Source of the DNA: Microvirga pudoricolor
Lineage (GTDB): Bacteria > Pseudomonadota > Alphaproteobacteria > Rhizobiales > Beijerinckiaceae
DNA: 64,000 nt
Assembly (NCBI RefSeq): GCF_016892705.1
Contig: NZ_JAFEMB010000002.1
Coordinates: 496,001 to 560,000, forward strand
Direction: 5' to 3'
Position 1 is the first letter of the stretch. Each line of letters opens with the position of its first letter. The translations under genes were made by a program, and so were the position numbers. This document shows positions 29,320-38,646 of the stretch, piece after piece. The notes under the pieces were generated by a model, which made no database searches, was not told where the DNA came from, and saw only the letters and a program-made list of their open reading frames with translations.

Positions 29320-30948
29320 ATGACGTTATCCACTCTCGAGTTGAGCCTGATGTACCACGAAGCAACCTATGGCGGGAGTGCAGGTTACGGCGGATCGCAG
29401 GTCGGCAACGTGGTCGGCAATGGGGTCGATTGGAACGGCATCTTCGGAGGCAGTGGCAGCCAAGACGGAACCGGTGGCTCCGGAGATGCTGGTACCGGCA
29501 ACTCTCCAAGTGATGGCGGGACGTCCGCAGGAGCAAGTGACGGGGGAACACAGGCACCGAAGCCGAAAACTACGCAATTCAGAGATAAAAATGGAAATCC
29601 CATCGATCTCAAAATGTATCACTATTATCTAAAACATGCACCTGGCATCGATGCTTACTATAACGGGACCTTCAAAAACGAAGAAGGGAATTTGGAGTAC
29701 TGCGATGGATGGGTCATCAAGTACGGAGAACCCTTCAAGCTTCCAAACTGTCCCAACATCTTTGTCAGTGGGATCTGGCATTCCGATGAGACGGACTACG
29801 CGCCGCGCGCAATGTCAGTATCGCAAAAGTATACGCTCACTGAAAATGGCCAGCACATCGTCATTGCAGCGCAGATTCTTCTGAACGGCGACGATCACAA
29901 GCAAGGCACCTATGACAATGACCTGATCTTCGCGGGCGGCGGGAACGATGTCATCGCGGCCGGCGCAAACGACGATGTCGTTTTCGGCGAGAGCGGCTTC
30001 GATCTCCTGAAGGGCGAGGATGGCGAGGATACCTTGCTCGGAGGCTCTGGCGACGATGTCCTCTTCGGCGGCAGGGGGAACGACTATCTCGAAGGCCAGG
30101 GCGACAACGATGTGCTGAGCGGCGATGAGGGAATGGACTATCTCGGCGGCGGCGCCGGCAACGACACTCTCGGCGGCGGCAAGGGCGACGATGTCCTCGA
30201 CGGCGGCGGCGGCCATGACGTGCTTTGGGGAGGGTCAGGTCACGACGTCCTCGTCGGCAATGACGGCAATGACTGGTTCGCGGGCGAAGAGGGCGACGAT
30301 GTGATCGAAGGCGGCGCCGGGAACGACGGCGTCTGCGCGGGCATCGGCAATGACAGCGTCAACGGCGGCGCCGACAACGATACCATCTTCGGCGAGGACG
30401 GGGACGATTTCCTCAACGGCGAGAGCGGCAACGACGTCATCTCCGGCGGCAACGGCAGCGATGTGGTTTGGGCAGGGCTGAACGACGACAGCGTCAAGGG
30501 TGATGCCGGCAACGACTCGCTCTGGGGCGAGCAGGGCAACGACACGATCATCGGCGGGAACGGCAACGACCACCTGCTCGGCGGCGACGGCAACGATTAC
30601 CTCGACATGGATTGCGGCGCGGCCGCCGGGGCCGACATCCTCGACGGGGGCTACGGCGACGACATCCTCATCGGCGACGGGGTCGGCTCGCTGCTGATCG
30701 GCGGCTGGGGCCGGGACACCTACCACATCCGGCCCTGGGCCAAGACCACCATCGCGGACTTCGCCGCCGGTGCCGACGATTACGAGAAGATCGTCGTCTA
30801 CAAGAGCGTGTTCGCCGATTATCAGGCGCTGATGCAGACGGCGCGGCAGGTGGGCCACGATACGGTCATCGCCAAGGGCGAGTTCAGCCTCACCCTGACC
30901 GGCGTGAGCAAGACCAGCATGCACACCAACGACGTGCTCTTCATCTGA
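29320..30948 (+). CDS. Large RTX (hemolysin-type calcium-binding) secreted protein
   Basis: A 542-residue protein without a signal peptide. Residues 1-90 are Gly/Ser/Thr-rich, residues about 90-185 form a domain I do not recognise (with KMYHYYLKHAPGIDAYYNG), and residues about 190-445 are some fifteen tandem RTX nonapeptide units (GGxGNDxLxG pattern) that bind calcium in the beta-roll. The end, HTNDVLFI, fits a type I secretion signal. The first third is AT-richer than the repeat part. There is no catalytic motif, so it may be a structural or adhesive surface protein. No exporter genes are nearby. Confidence 0.9.
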   Translation: MTLSTLELSLMYHEATYGGSAGYGGSQVGNVVGNGVDWNGIFGGSGSQDGTGGSGDAGTGNSPSDGGTSAGASDGGTQAPKPKTTQFRDKNGNPIDLKMYHYYLKHAPGIDAYYNGTFKNEEGNLEYCDGWVIKYGEPFKLPNCPNIFVSGIWHSDETDYAPRAMSVSQKYTLTENGQHIVIAAQILLNGDDHKQGTYDNDLIFAGGGNDVIAAGANDDVVFGESGFDLLKGEDGEDTLLGGSGDDVLFGGRGNDYLEGQGDNDVLSGDEGMDYLGGGAGNDTLGGGKGDDVLDGGGGHDVLWGGSGHDVLVGNDGNDWFAGEEGDDVIEGGAGNDGVCAGIGNDSVNGGADNDTIFGEDGDDFLNGESGNDVISGGNGSDVVWAGLNDDSVKGDAGNDSLWGEQGNDTIIGGNGNDHLLGGDGNDYLDMDCGAAAGADILDGGYGDDILIGDGVGSLLIGGWGRDTYHIRPWAKTTIADFAAGADDYEKIVVYKSVFADYQALMQTARQVGHDTVIAKGEFSLTLTGVSKTSMHTNDVLFI

Positions 30949-30971
30949 GCAAAGACCCGTCAAAACCAGGA

Positions 30972-30998
30972 AGGCCGGGCCAGTGCCCGGCCTTTCTC
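30972..30998 (+). terminator. Intrinsic terminator of the RTX gene
   Basis: AAGGCCGGG and CCCGGCCTT form a 9-bp stem around a 6-base loop, 24 bp after the stop, followed by a short T-containing tract. Confidence 0.85.
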
Positions 30999-31064
30999 AT
31001 GCGGTTGCGCCCCTCTATCGGGCCGCGTCCTGCGACGAGCCGTCGAGCCTGTGCTCTTGCCAAT

Positions 31065-31949
31065 CTATCCCAGCACGATCACGCCGGTCCCCAGGGCGAC
31101 GAGGCCGGCGCCGATCCAGGCTGGGAGCGGGGGACAGCGGCCGCGGATGTACCAGATCATCGGCAGCATCAGCACCGGCGAGATGGAGCCCAGCACCGTC
31201 GCGAGGCCCGTGGCGCTGCCACGAAGGGCGTAGAGCAGCAGGCTGACGGCCAGAACATAGCCGAGAAATCCGGGCACCATCGCGGCCATCACCAAGCGCG
31301 GCGTCGGCGTCGAGAGGGGCCTGAATGCGGCCGACGGCCAGAAGCCGAGCAGAATCATGATGACGGCACCACCTCCCGTCCTCAAGGCGGAGGCGGCCAG
31401 TGGCTCCACCCCGGCAAGAAGCACGGGCTTGAGGGCGATCAGGGCAACCGCCTGGGCGGCCGCCGCCAAGATGCCGAGACCGACGACTTGGCCGATGGGC
31501 CCGTCGAGGGGTTCGAGGCCCGTGCGCCCGGCCCCGTAGAAGATCGCCAGACCGACCCCGCACAGGACGACGGCTCCGCCGAGCAGCTTCGGGGCTGAGA
31601 TCGCCTCGCCGAGAAAGAGATAGCCGAGGCCGGCGGCCATCGGCGCCGCAAGCGCCAGGAGCAGTTGGTTCCGCCTCGGTCCGCCACGGCGGAGGCAGCC
31701 GATCATCGCCAGGTTTCCGACGAGGACGCTGACGATGCTGATCGCGATGGCCGGCGTGAACCGCCAGTCGAGATTGATCCATTGCCCGGTTGCGGTCACG
31801 AGCAGGATGAGGAACGACGAAGCGCCGATGAGCTGCACCCGCGTGAAGGCAAAGGCCCCCAGCTTTCGCGCGGGATCGTGGGCCAGGATCGCTCCCAAGG
31901 CCCAGCACAAGGATGCTCCGAGGGCGGCAGCTAGGGCGAGGAAGGGCAT
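31065..31949 (-). CDS. EamA/DMT-superfamily transporter
   Basis: A 294-residue inner-membrane protein made of two EamA repeats, about ten helices. The first repeat starts LGASLCWALGAILAHD and the second near AAAAQAVALIALKPVL, with the family pattern GPxxP replaced by LGSISPVLMLPMIWYI near the end. The start ATG at 31949 faces an HxlR-type regulator across a 109-bp region with a strong palindrome. The substrate is unknown; drug/metabolite efflux is the superfamily role. Confidence 0.9.
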   Translation of the reverse strand: MPFLALAAALGASLCWALGAILAHDPARKLGAFAFTRVQLIGASSFLILLVTATGQWINLDWRFTPAIAISIVSVLVGNLAMIGCLRRGGPRRNQLLLALAAPMAAGLGYLFLGEAISAPKLLGGAVVLCGVGLAIFYGAGRTGLEPLDGPIGQVVGLGILAAAAQAVALIALKPVLLAGVEPLAASALRTGGGAVIMILLGFWPSAAFRPLSTPTPRLVMAAMVPGFLGYVLAVSLLLYALRGSATGLATVLGSISPVLMLPMIWYIRGRCPPLPAWIGAGLVALGTGVIVLG

Positions 31950-31961
31950 AGCTGTCTCGAT

Positions 31962-31980
31962 TGCTACTGAATCAGTAGCA
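31962..31980. promoter_or_regulatory. Palindromic operator candidate between EamA and HxlR genes
   Basis: TGCTACTGA and TCAGTAGCA flank a single A, a near-perfect 19-bp dyad 12 bp upstream of the EamA ATG. A third half-site, TGCTACTG, recurs at 32007-32014, 45 bp away. The arrangement suits binding of the HxlR dimer to both promoters. Confidence 0.6.
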
Positions 31981-32058
31981 CAGCGATATACGAGGGCACT
32001 GCGAATTGCTACTGCATTACATCGACCGTTCGAGCAAGCCATCGGAGATGGAGCTTCC

Positions 32059-32439
32059 ATGCCTGAACTTTCCGTCCGCGGCTCACGATCCCGCAAACCG
32101 ATCATGGTCTTGTTCGACCTCCTGGGGCGTCGCTGGGCCATGGGCGTGCTCTGGACATTGTGCACCAGCGGCCCCTGCACCTTTCGCGATCTTCAGGACC
32201 AATGCGGGTCGGTCTCGCCCTCCGTCCTGAACGCTCGCCTCAAGGAACTGCGCAACGCCAAGCTGATCGGCCATTCCGGCCAGGGCTACCATGCCGAGCC
32301 GTTAGGCTTCGAGCTTCATGAACGGCTCGTCCCGCTTGGGGCCTGGTCCCGATCCTGGGCAGCGCTGCTCGCGTCCGATGCGCCAGAGGCCCGGCATGAG
32401 ACAGCGTTTACGCAACCGGACAGGTCTTCCGGTTCGTGA
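32059..32439 (+). CDS. HxlR-family transcriptional regulator
   Basis: A 126-residue winged-helix regulator. The HxlR core is visible: LLGRRWAMGVLWTLCTSGPCTFRDLQ, SPSVLNARLKELRNAKLIG and the wing with YHAEPLGFELHERL. The ATG at 32059 follows GGAG. A longer frame open upstream would run over the palindromic operator and is rejected. It is divergent from the EamA transporter gene, which is its likely target. The effector is unknown; several HxlR proteins respond to reactive electrophiles. Confidence 0.92.
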   Translation: MPELSVRGSRSRKPIMVLFDLLGRRWAMGVLWTLCTSGPCTFRDLQDQCGSVSPSVLNARLKELRNAKLIGHSGQGYHAEPLGFELHERLVPLGAWSRSWAALLASDAPEARHETAFTQPDRSSGS

Positions 32440-32455
32440 TCGCGAGACCGCATCT

Positions 32456-32482
32456 GCGGCGGTCAAATGAAAAGACCGCCGC
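32456..32482. terminator. Stem-loop between convergent hxlR-type and recA genes
   Basis: GCGGCGGTC and GACCGCCGC form a perfect 9-bp stem around a 9-base A-rich loop, 17 bp after the HxlR stop. There is no clear T-run on either side, so termination strength is uncertain. Confidence 0.55.
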
Positions 32483-32581
32483 GATCGCTCGCGACGGCCT
32501 GTTGTTTGCCCTTGAAGGAGAGCAAATCTCTTCGTGAATGACCCTGTCGGAGAACCGACTGCGGCTCATCCGGGCGGTGCA

Positions 32582-33676
32582 TTATTCCGCGGAGCCCTCG
32601 TCCAGATCCTCGGCCGTGGGGGTGGCTTCTTCGAGGATGCGGTCGGCGAGCAGGCCGGAGTTCTGCCGGATCTGGCCTTCGATCTTGTTCGCCACGTCGG
32701 GGTTGTCGCGCAGGAACTGCTTGGAGTTCTCGCGGCCTTGGCCCAGGCGCTGGCTGTCGTAGGAGAACCAGGCGCCGGACTTCTCGACGATGCCGGCCTT
32801 GACGCCCAGATCGATGAGCTCGCCCACCTTCGAGACGCCTTCGCCGAACATGATGTCGAACTCGACCTGCTTGAAAGGCGGTGCCACCTTGTTCTTCACG
32901 ACCTTGACGCGCACCGAGTTGCCGATCGGGTCGTCCCGGTCCTTGAGGGTCGAGACACGGCGGATGTCGAGGCGCACGGAGGCGTAGAACTTCAGGGCGT
33001 TGCCGCCTGTCGTGGTCTCCGGCGAGCCATACATGACGCCGATCTTCATGCGGATCTGGTTGATGAAGATCACCATGGTGTTCGACCGGGAGATCGAACC
33101 GGTGAGCTTGCGCAGGGCCTGGCTCATGAGGCGCGCCTGGAGGCCCGGCTGCACGTCGCCCATCTCGCCGTCGAGCTCGGCCTTCGGCGTCAGCGCCGCC
33201 ACCGAATCCACGACGAGCACGTCGATGGCGCCCGAGCGCACCAACGTGTCGCAGATTTCCAGGGCCTGCTCGCCCGTATCGGGCTGGGAGATCAGCAGGT
33301 CGTCCAGATTGACGCCGAGCTTGCGGGCATAGACGGGATCGAGGGCGTGCTCCGCATCCACGAAGGCGCAGACGCCACCCTTCTTCTGGGCTTCGGCGAT
33401 GGTGTGGAGGGCCAAGGTCGTCTTGCCCGACGATTCAGGGCCGTAGATTTCGACCACGCGGCCGCGGGGAAGACCGCCGACGCCGAGCGCGATGTCGAGG
33501 CCCAGCGATCCCGTCGAGACCACTTCGATCTCCAAAGGCTTCTGACCCTTGCCGAGCCGCATGATCGAGCCCTTGCCGAAGCTGCGCTCGATCTGGGAGA
33601 GCGCCGCGTCGAGGGCTTTCGACTTATCTTTATCCATGGATGAGCTTTCCACCAGTCGCAAAGAGGACTGAGACAT
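32582..33676 (-). CDS. recA: Recombinase A
   Basis: Strand-exchange protein of homologous recombination and coprotease for LexA. The ATPase P-loop GPESSGKTT, the Walker B strand [10 protein letters not shown], and the [23 protein letters not shown] loop-2 region are intact. The acidic C-terminus ([10 protein letters not shown]) is typical. The total is 364 residues; an internal Met at residue 14 ([17 protein letters not shown]) gives the more usual start at 33637 and is an equally plausible initiation site. A GTTC-N7-GTTC box lies about 90 bp upstream, so the gene should be SOS-induced. Confidence 0.97.
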   Translation of the reverse strand: MSQSSLRLVESSSMDKDKSKALDAALSQIERSFGKGSIMRLGKGQKPLEIEVVSTGSLGLDIALGVGGLPRGRVVEIYGPESSGKTTLALHTIAEAQKKGGVCAFVDAEHALDPVYARKLGVNLDDLLISQPDTGEQALEICDTLVRSGAIDVLVVDSVAALTPKAELDGEMGDVQPGLQARLMSQALRKLTGSISRSNTMVIFINQIRMKIGVMYGSPETTTGGNALKFYASVRLDIRRVSTLKDRDDPIGNSVRVKVVKNKVAPPFKQVEFDIMFGEGVSKVGELIDLGVKAGIVEKSGAWFSYDSQRLGQGRENSKQFLRDNPDVANKIEGQIRQNSGLLADRILEEATPTAEDLDEGSAE

Positions 33677-33765
33677 GACCAGGCTTCCTTATGGCACGGG
33701 GTGCTTGTGAATCTCAACGGGAGCTGTTGAGACAATGTATGTACTCTTTTTGTTCCGATGCGCAA

Positions 33766-33780
33766 GTTCCTTCTTCGTTC
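33766..33780. promoter_or_regulatory. Alphaproteobacterial SOS (LexA) box upstream of recA
   Basis: GTTC-CTTCTTC-GTTC matches the direct-repeat LexA operator GTTC-N7-GTTC known from alphaproteobacteria, at the expected place in the recA promoter region. An extra GTTC at 33752-33755 is spaced ten bases away. Confidence 0.85.
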
Positions 33781-33919
33781 TCGCCCCGTAAAATGTGGAT
33801 AAGGACGGCGGCCCAATTGCCGCACCTGTTTTTCCGTTTATTTATAGTATCTTAACTGTTTACGAGAGCGGCTCGTTAGCTTCCCTTTGGGCATGGCCGG
33901 CGGCGCCTGGAATACCTGC

Positions 33920-34405
33920 TCAGGACTTGTTCGCAGTCAGGCTCGCCTTCAGCTTTTTGACCACCTCGTCCATCGACGGATTGGCCTGGAAATGGATGCC
34001 CGTATTGCCGGATTCCTGCCGCATCAGACATCCCACGAAATACACTTCTCGATCGCCGAAGCTCCAGATTTGGACGGCCGTCGCGTGTCCTTCGACGTCG
34101 ATGTCCGGCAGGGTCCGTTCCAGCCTGGGAGACTTGTCCTTGAAATATCCCTGGATGGCGTCGGTGAGACGGGCCGCCATCGTGCGGGCGTTCTCCGCCT
34201 CTGGGGGATCCGGGTCGAGGGGCGTGACGGCCGCATCCACGTCGTTGGCCATGAAGGCCTTGAGGGTTGCGCGGCAGGTCTCCGGGCTTGGAGCGATCTT
34301 GGCCTGCGCCGGCATGAACCAGAGACCCGAGGCCGTGATGGCGCCCAAAATCGGGCCGAGGACGCGTTTCTCCGGAGGGAGATTTTTGCAGGCATCGCGT
34401 CTCAT
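33920..34405 (-). CDS. Secreted protein of unknown function
   Basis: A 161-residue protein from the ATG at 34405 (an upstream start at 34420 is possible). A basic N-terminus and a hydrophobic stretch (LGPILGAITASGLWFMPAQA) make a probable signal peptide cleaved after AQA. The mature part has two cysteines (ETCRATLKAF and FVGCLMRQ) that could form a disulfide, reminiscent of Rap1a/Tai-like small periplasmic proteins, but I do not recognise the family with confidence. It stands alone between recA and cckA. Confidence 0.7.
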   Translation of the reverse strand: MRRDACKNLPPEKRVLGPILGAITASGLWFMPAQAKIAPSPETCRATLKAFMANDVDAAVTPLDPDPPEAENARTMAARLTDAIQGYFKDKSPRLERTLPDIDVEGHATAVQIWSFGDREVYFVGCLMRQESGNTGIHFQANPSMDEVVKKLKASLTANKS

Positions 34406-34501
34406 AACCCACCTCGCCATCTCTCGACCGATACAAGGTTATCGTTTCCCGCCTGGCCGAGTCGAGGGTGGCGTCCGGCGATCCGGAGCCGGGCGCGGCC
34501 C

Positions 34502-37033
34502 CTACTTGCCGATGACCTGTTTCACCGTCTCGACCAGCTGGCGCAGGCTGAAGGGCTTGGGCAGGAAGTTGAACTCCTCCCCCTCCGGCAGGTTCTTCTT
34601 GAACGCGTCCTCGGCATAGCCCGACACGAAGATCACCCTCAGGTCGGGGTAGATCTTGCGCAGTTCGCCCAGGAGGGTCGGACCGTCCATCTCCGGCATG
34701 ACCACGTCGGACACCACGAGGTCCACCGCCGCGCCCCGCTCCTCCATGACCTCCAGGGCTTCGACGCCGGAGGCGGCCTCCAGCACCGTGTAGCCCCGCG
34801 CCGAGAGGGCGCGGGCGTTCACGGCGCGCACCGGATCCTCGTCCTCCACCAGCAGGATGGTGCCCTGGCCCGTCATGTCGGCGGCGGGCTTCTTGACCGT
34901 CTCGGCCTTCACCTCCTCGGGCTCGGCCACTTCCTCGGGGATGTGGCGCGGCAGGTAGATCCGGAAGACCGTGCCGTGTCCCAGGCGCGAGTCCACGTCG
35001 ATGAAGCCCCCGGACTGCTTGATGATGCCGAAGACCGTCGACAGGCCGAGGCCCGTGCCCTTCCCCACTTCCTTGGTGGTGAAGAACGGCTCGAAGATCT
35101 TCTCCAGCACCTCGGCGGACATGCCGCTGCCCGTGTCGGAGACCTCCACGAGAACGTATTCGGCCGGGGGCATGCCGCTCACGTTGAGGCGGGCCGCCTC
35201 CGGGGCCGGGACGTTGGCGGTGCGGATCGCCAGCTTGCCGCCGCCCGGCATAGCGTCGCGGGCATTCACCGCGAGGTTGACGATCACCTGCTCGAACTGG
35301 TTCACGTCCGCCTTCACGAACCACAGGTCACGGCCGTGGTTGAGGTTCAGCTCCACCCGCTCGCCCAGCAGGCGCTTGAGCAGCATGGAGAGGTCGTAGA
35401 GCCGGTCGTTGAGGTTGAGCACCTCCGGCCGCAGGGTCTGGCGGCGCGAGAAGGCGAGCAGCTGGCGCACGAGGCTCGCGGCCCGGTTGGCGTTCTGCTT
35501 GATCTGCATGATGTCCTGGAAGGACGGATCGGTGGGGCGGTGGTTCGTCAGCAGCAGGTCGCTGTAGCCGATGATCGCCTGGAGCACGTTGTTGAAATCG
35601 TGCGCCACGCCGCCTGCGAGCTGGCCGACCGCGTTCATCTTCTGGGACTGGGCGAGCTGTTCCTCGACCCGGCGGAAATCCGTCGTGTCGAGAGCGTAGA
35701 GGATCGCCCCCTCGCCGTCCGCATCCGCGTCGCTCACGGGCGTCACCCAGACGCGCACCGACTTCTCGCCCTCCCCCGCGGCATGCAGCTCGAGGGGCTG
35801 GATATCGCTGCGGCCCTCACCGGCGGCCTTGAGGGCCGCCTCGACAGTCGGGCCCTCCCCGCTCCGGAACGCGGACACCACCGCCGGCCCCTCGCCTTCA
35901 CCGGTGCTGGGCGGCAGTCCGAACAGGCGGGTGAAAGGCCCGTTGGCCTGCACCATGCGCCCCCCGCGGTTGACGGTGGCGATGGCGATGGGCGTGTTGT
36001 TGAAGAACCGGGCGAACCGGACCTCCGCCGCGCGCTGGCCCTCGTCCACCTCGACGCCCGGCGAGCGGTTCAGAACGAGGGTGCGGGAGGGACCCATGCG
36101 GCCGTCCTGGCCGAAGGCGATCCGGTGATAGAGCCGGACAGGCTGGAATTGGCCGTTGCGGCGGCGCAGGTCGAGATCGAACGTCTCGGTGCGCACGCTG
36201 CCGGGCTCGCCCGTGAAGCCCGACATCATCGCAACCACGTTGCGGGGCACGATGTCCGACAACGCCAGGCCGCCGGAGCCCACCTGGGCAAGGTCGTAGT
36301 CGAGCCACGCCGCCAGGGTCGCGTTGAGGTACACGATGGACCCGCCAGGATCGATGGACAGGAAGCCGGCCGGTGCGTGGTCCAGATAGTCGATGGCGTG
36401 CTGGAGTTCCTGGAAGACGTTCTCCTGGCGCTCGCGCTCGTGGGTGACCTCGGCCACGGACCACAGGGCCGCCTTGAGCCCGCCGGAGCGCCCGAGCGGA
36501 CGCACCCGGACCCGGTACCAGCCGAACTCGTGCCGCCCGTCGAGGGACGGTGACAGCCGGATCTCCTCGCCGCCGCTCCGGTGCTCGCGGGCCGCCTGGG
36601 CGAGGCGATAGATGGCCTCGGACACCTCCGGGGCGCCCGTGAAGAGACGGTCGACCGGCCGGGTGTCGCCGCCGCCGGGACCCGCCAGGGTGAGGTAAGC
36701 CTCGTTGGCGTAGATCACTCGGCCGTCGTCCTCCACGACGATCAGCCCCTCGCCGGCCGTGTCGGCCATGGCCTTCGTGATGTCGTTGCGGGCCGTCTGT
36801 CCGCCGAAATGGATGACCCCGACCGCAGCCGCGAACAGGAAGAACACGCCCGCCATGGCGAAAACCGCCAGCAGGGCGAGGATCAGGGGCTGCGCCTGCT
36901 CGGTGTCCAGGAACCGCAGGCTCAGGACCGCGCCGACCAGCAGGGCGGCGAGCAGCAGGACCAGGCCGATATGGCCGGACCTCTCCGTCCGTTCGATCGC
37001 ACCGCCGGTGGGGATGTCGCCCTCGTGAGCCAT
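34502..37033 (-). CDS. cckA: Cell-cycle hybrid histidine kinase CckA
   Basis: Membrane kinase that phosphorylates ChpT and, through it, CtrA and CpdR, controlling cell-cycle and flagellar genes. From the ATG at 37033 it has two N-terminal membrane helices (about residues 17-65), PAS domains (about residues 80-460), a histidine kinase core with phosphorylated H478 ([16 protein letters not shown]), an ATPase domain with DTGSGM and [11 protein letters not shown], and a C-terminal receiver with D776 ([11 protein letters not shown]). This architecture and the absence of an output domain are diagnostic. A CtrA box lies about 290 bp upstream, allowing feedback. Confidence 0.95.
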   Translation of the reverse strand: MAHEGDIPTGGAIERTERSGHIGLVLLLAALLVGAVLSLRFLDTEQAQPLILALLAVFAMAGVFFLFAAAVGVIHFGGQTARNDITKAMADTAGEGLIVVEDDGRVIYANEAYLTLAGPGGGDTRPVDRLFTGAPEVSEAIYRLAQAAREHRSGGEEIRLSPSLDGRHEFGWYRVRVRPLGRSGGLKAALWSVAEVTHERERQENVFQELQHAIDYLDHAPAGFLSIDPGGSIVYLNATLAAWLDYDLAQVGSGGLALSDIVPRNVVAMMSGFTGEPGSVRTETFDLDLRRRNGQFQPVRLYHRIAFGQDGRMGPSRTLVLNRSPGVEVDEGQRAAEVRFARFFNNTPIAIATVNRGGRMVQANGPFTRLFGLPPSTGEGEGPAVVSAFRSGEGPTVEAALKAAGEGRSDIQPLELHAAGEGEKSVRVWVTPVSDADADGEGAILYALDTTDFRRVEEQLAQSQKMNAVGQLAGGVAHDFNNVLQAIIGYSDLLLTNHRPTDPSFQDIMQIKQNANRAASLVRQLLAFSRRQTLRPEVLNLNDRLYDLSMLLKRLLGERVELNLNHGRDLWFVKADVNQFEQVIVNLAVNARDAMPGGGKLAIRTANVPAPEAARLNVSGMPPAEYVLVEVSDTGSGMSAEVLEKIFEPFFTTKEVGKGTGLGLSTVFGIIKQSGGFIDVDSRLGHGTVFRIYLPRHIPEEVAEPEEVKAETVKKPAADMTGQGTILLVEDEDPVRAVNARALSARGYTVLEAASGVEALEVMEERGAAVDLVVSDVVMPEMDGPTLLGELRKIYPDLRVIFVSGYAEDAFKKNLPEGEEFNFLPKPFSLRQLVETVKQVIGK

Positions 37034-37425
37034 GGAAGTCTTCAAGTCCTCTCAAGCAAGCGCTCGGCGGCTCGAGTTTTCCTCGCCGGCCTCGTGCACG
37101 CGCTCCCGCCCCAGAATAGTGCCACAATGTTTAACGTTATGCTTCCGATCCTCAGGATGAAGCACCCGCAGGCGAGGGCGCAAATCGCAAACGTCATGTC
37201 TTGAAGTGCTGCCCCAACTGCACAGATCAAGCAACGGCCTGAATATCCACGCCGGGCGACGAGTGAAACCGGATATCAATACAGTGTCTTTCGGGGATCC
37301 ATTATCCACTGCTAGTGCACTGCGTTAACCATTCATTAACTCTTTGTCCGCCGTGCGACGGCGATGTGTTAAAACAGTCGTGAGAAGTGGCCCGTCCCGG
37401 GCCTCACAACGCTTGAGAGTTCATC
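37034..37425. other. cckA/fliO-like divergent intergenic region
   Basis: About 390 bp with no supported gene, carrying both divergent promoters. It is AT-richer than its surroundings and contains the CtrA-type box at 37325-37340. Nothing else was recognised. Confidence 0.6.
37325..37340. promoter_or_regulatory. CtrA-binding site
   Basis: TTAA-CCATTCA-TTAAC is an exact match to the CtrA consensus TTAA-N7-TTAAC. It is 86 bp upstream of the FliO-like ATG and about 290 bp upstream of cckA. Confidence 0.75.
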
Positions 37426-38556
37426 GTGTTGTCTCAGTTTGGAATAGAAGGTTCGCGGGCGACCCAGTACGTCATCGCCTTTGCGATCATTCTGGCGCTT
37501 GTCCTGCTCTTCGCCTGGGTGCTGCGCCGCCTCACCGGCGGGCGGCTCCTCTTGCCGGGTCAGGATCGCGGTCGCTCGCGCCAGCCGCGCCTCGGCATCG
37601 TCGACATTTACGACCTCGACCGCCAGCGCCAGCTCATCCTGCTCCGCCGGGACAATGTCGAGCACCTTCTGCTCGTCGGCGGCCCCAATGACGTGGTGGT
37701 GGAGACCAACATCGTCCGCGTTCCGGGCGCGCGGCTGCCCGCGGGCCCGAACGAGCCCGTCGCGGAGCGGCCCGAGCCGGTTCTCGAGGCCCCTCCCCGG
37801 CCGCAGGTCGAGCCCCCGGGCCGCCCGTCCATCGAGACACAGCTCGCCGCCCAGCTCGGCGCCTTCGTCAAGCGCCCGTCCGAGGAGTCGGACGCGCACG
37901 AGGAACTCGCGCCGGTGTCGTCCGTGAGCGCGCCCATCCCGGCCCCGATCCTGCCGCCCCAGCCCGAGCCGCTTCTGAAGCCGACGCGGATCGAGCCGGT
38001 GGCCTCGGCGGCACCCGTCTTCCCGGACATTGCGCCGAATGCGCCCGAGCCGCAGCGCCGTCCGGAGCCGCCCCGGCCCGTGTCGCCACCGCCCCCGCGC
38101 CCAGTTCCGCCCGCGCCTCCGGTGCAGCCGGACCCGGTGCGCCCGCCCGTGGAACCGCCAGCTCCGGACGCCGCCATCCTGTCCGACATGGCCAAGCAGC
38201 TCGAACAAGCCCTGAAGCGCCCGGCCCAGCCGGTAGCTCCCGTGCCGTTCCTCGCTCCGGACCCGGTGGTCGACGTGGAGACCGAGCGCGACGAGCCGGT
38301 CGAATCGTCCCCGAGTCCGACCGTCGCTCCCTTCCCGGTCCAGCCCGCCGCCGCGGACCGGCCTGCGGAGGAAGCCAAGGACCATGGCTCCCGTCCGTCC
38401 GGGGAGCCGCCGAAAACCGCCGCTCCGGCCCCGGCTCCCGCGGTAACGCCCGCAGCGGCTCCGGAGCCGGCCAAGGACGTGAGCGATCCCTTCTCGGTGG
38501 AGGAGATCGAGGCCGAGTTCGCGCGCCTCCTCGGCCGCCCGGGCGAGAAATCCTGA
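37426..38556 (+). CDS. FliO-like membrane protein with long proline-rich tail
   Basis: A 376-residue protein. Residues 15-37 are one transmembrane helix (YVIAFAIILALVLLFAWVLR), followed by a short basic domain (about residues 40-100; LGIVDIYDLDRQRQLILLRR) that matches the FliO/MopB fold of the flagellar type III export apparatus. Residues about 110-340 are Pro/Ala/Glu-rich and probably disordered, and the end (PFSVEEIEAEFARLLGRPG) may be a short helix. The CtrA box upstream fits flagellar control. No other flagellar genes lie in the window, so a non-flagellar role is possible. Confidence 0.75.
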   Translation: MLSQFGIEGSRATQYVIAFAIILALVLLFAWVLRRLTGGRLLLPGQDRGRSRQPRLGIVDIYDLDRQRQLILLRRDNVEHLLLVGGPNDVVVETNIVRVPGARLPAGPNEPVAERPEPVLEAPPRPQVEPPGRPSIETQLAAQLGAFVKRPSEESDAHEELAPVSSVSAPIPAPILPPQPEPLLKPTRIEPVASAAPVFPDIAPNAPEPQRRPEPPRPVSPPPPRPVPPAPPVQPDPVRPPVEPPAPDAAILSDMAKQLEQALKRPAQPVAPVPFLAPDPVVDVETERDEPVESSPSPTVAPFPVQPAAADRPAEEAKDHGSRPSGEPPKTAAPAPAPAVTPAAAPEPAKDVSDPFSVEEIEAEFARLLGRPGEKS

Positions 38557-38596
38557 TCCGGGCCGCATCCCTCCGAAGGAAAATCCCGCCAAAAGC

Positions 38597-38624
38597 AAAA
38601 GGGCTCCAAACCGGAGCCCTTTTT
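38597..38624. terminator. Bidirectional terminator between fliO-like gene and dksA
   Basis: AAAAGGGCTCC and GGAGCCCTTTT form an 11-bp stem around AAACC, with an A-run before and a T-run after, so it can serve both convergent genes. Confidence 0.9.
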
Positions 38625-38646
38625 CGCATCTCGGGAAAGCTTTCGG

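Noticed and set aside
29900-30700. Regular repeats resembling a CRISPR array
   Set aside because: They are in-frame RTX nonapeptide codons of one protein; there are no constant repeat-spacer units and no cas genes.
33743-33755. Second full SOS box upstream of recA
   Set aside because: The extra GTTC is ten bases from the next one rather than seven, so it does not match GTTC-N7-GTTC.
33887-36553. 888-residue plus-strand frame opposite cckA
   Set aside because: Antisense shadow with no recognisable domain; the kinase, PAS and receiver motifs are on the minus strand.
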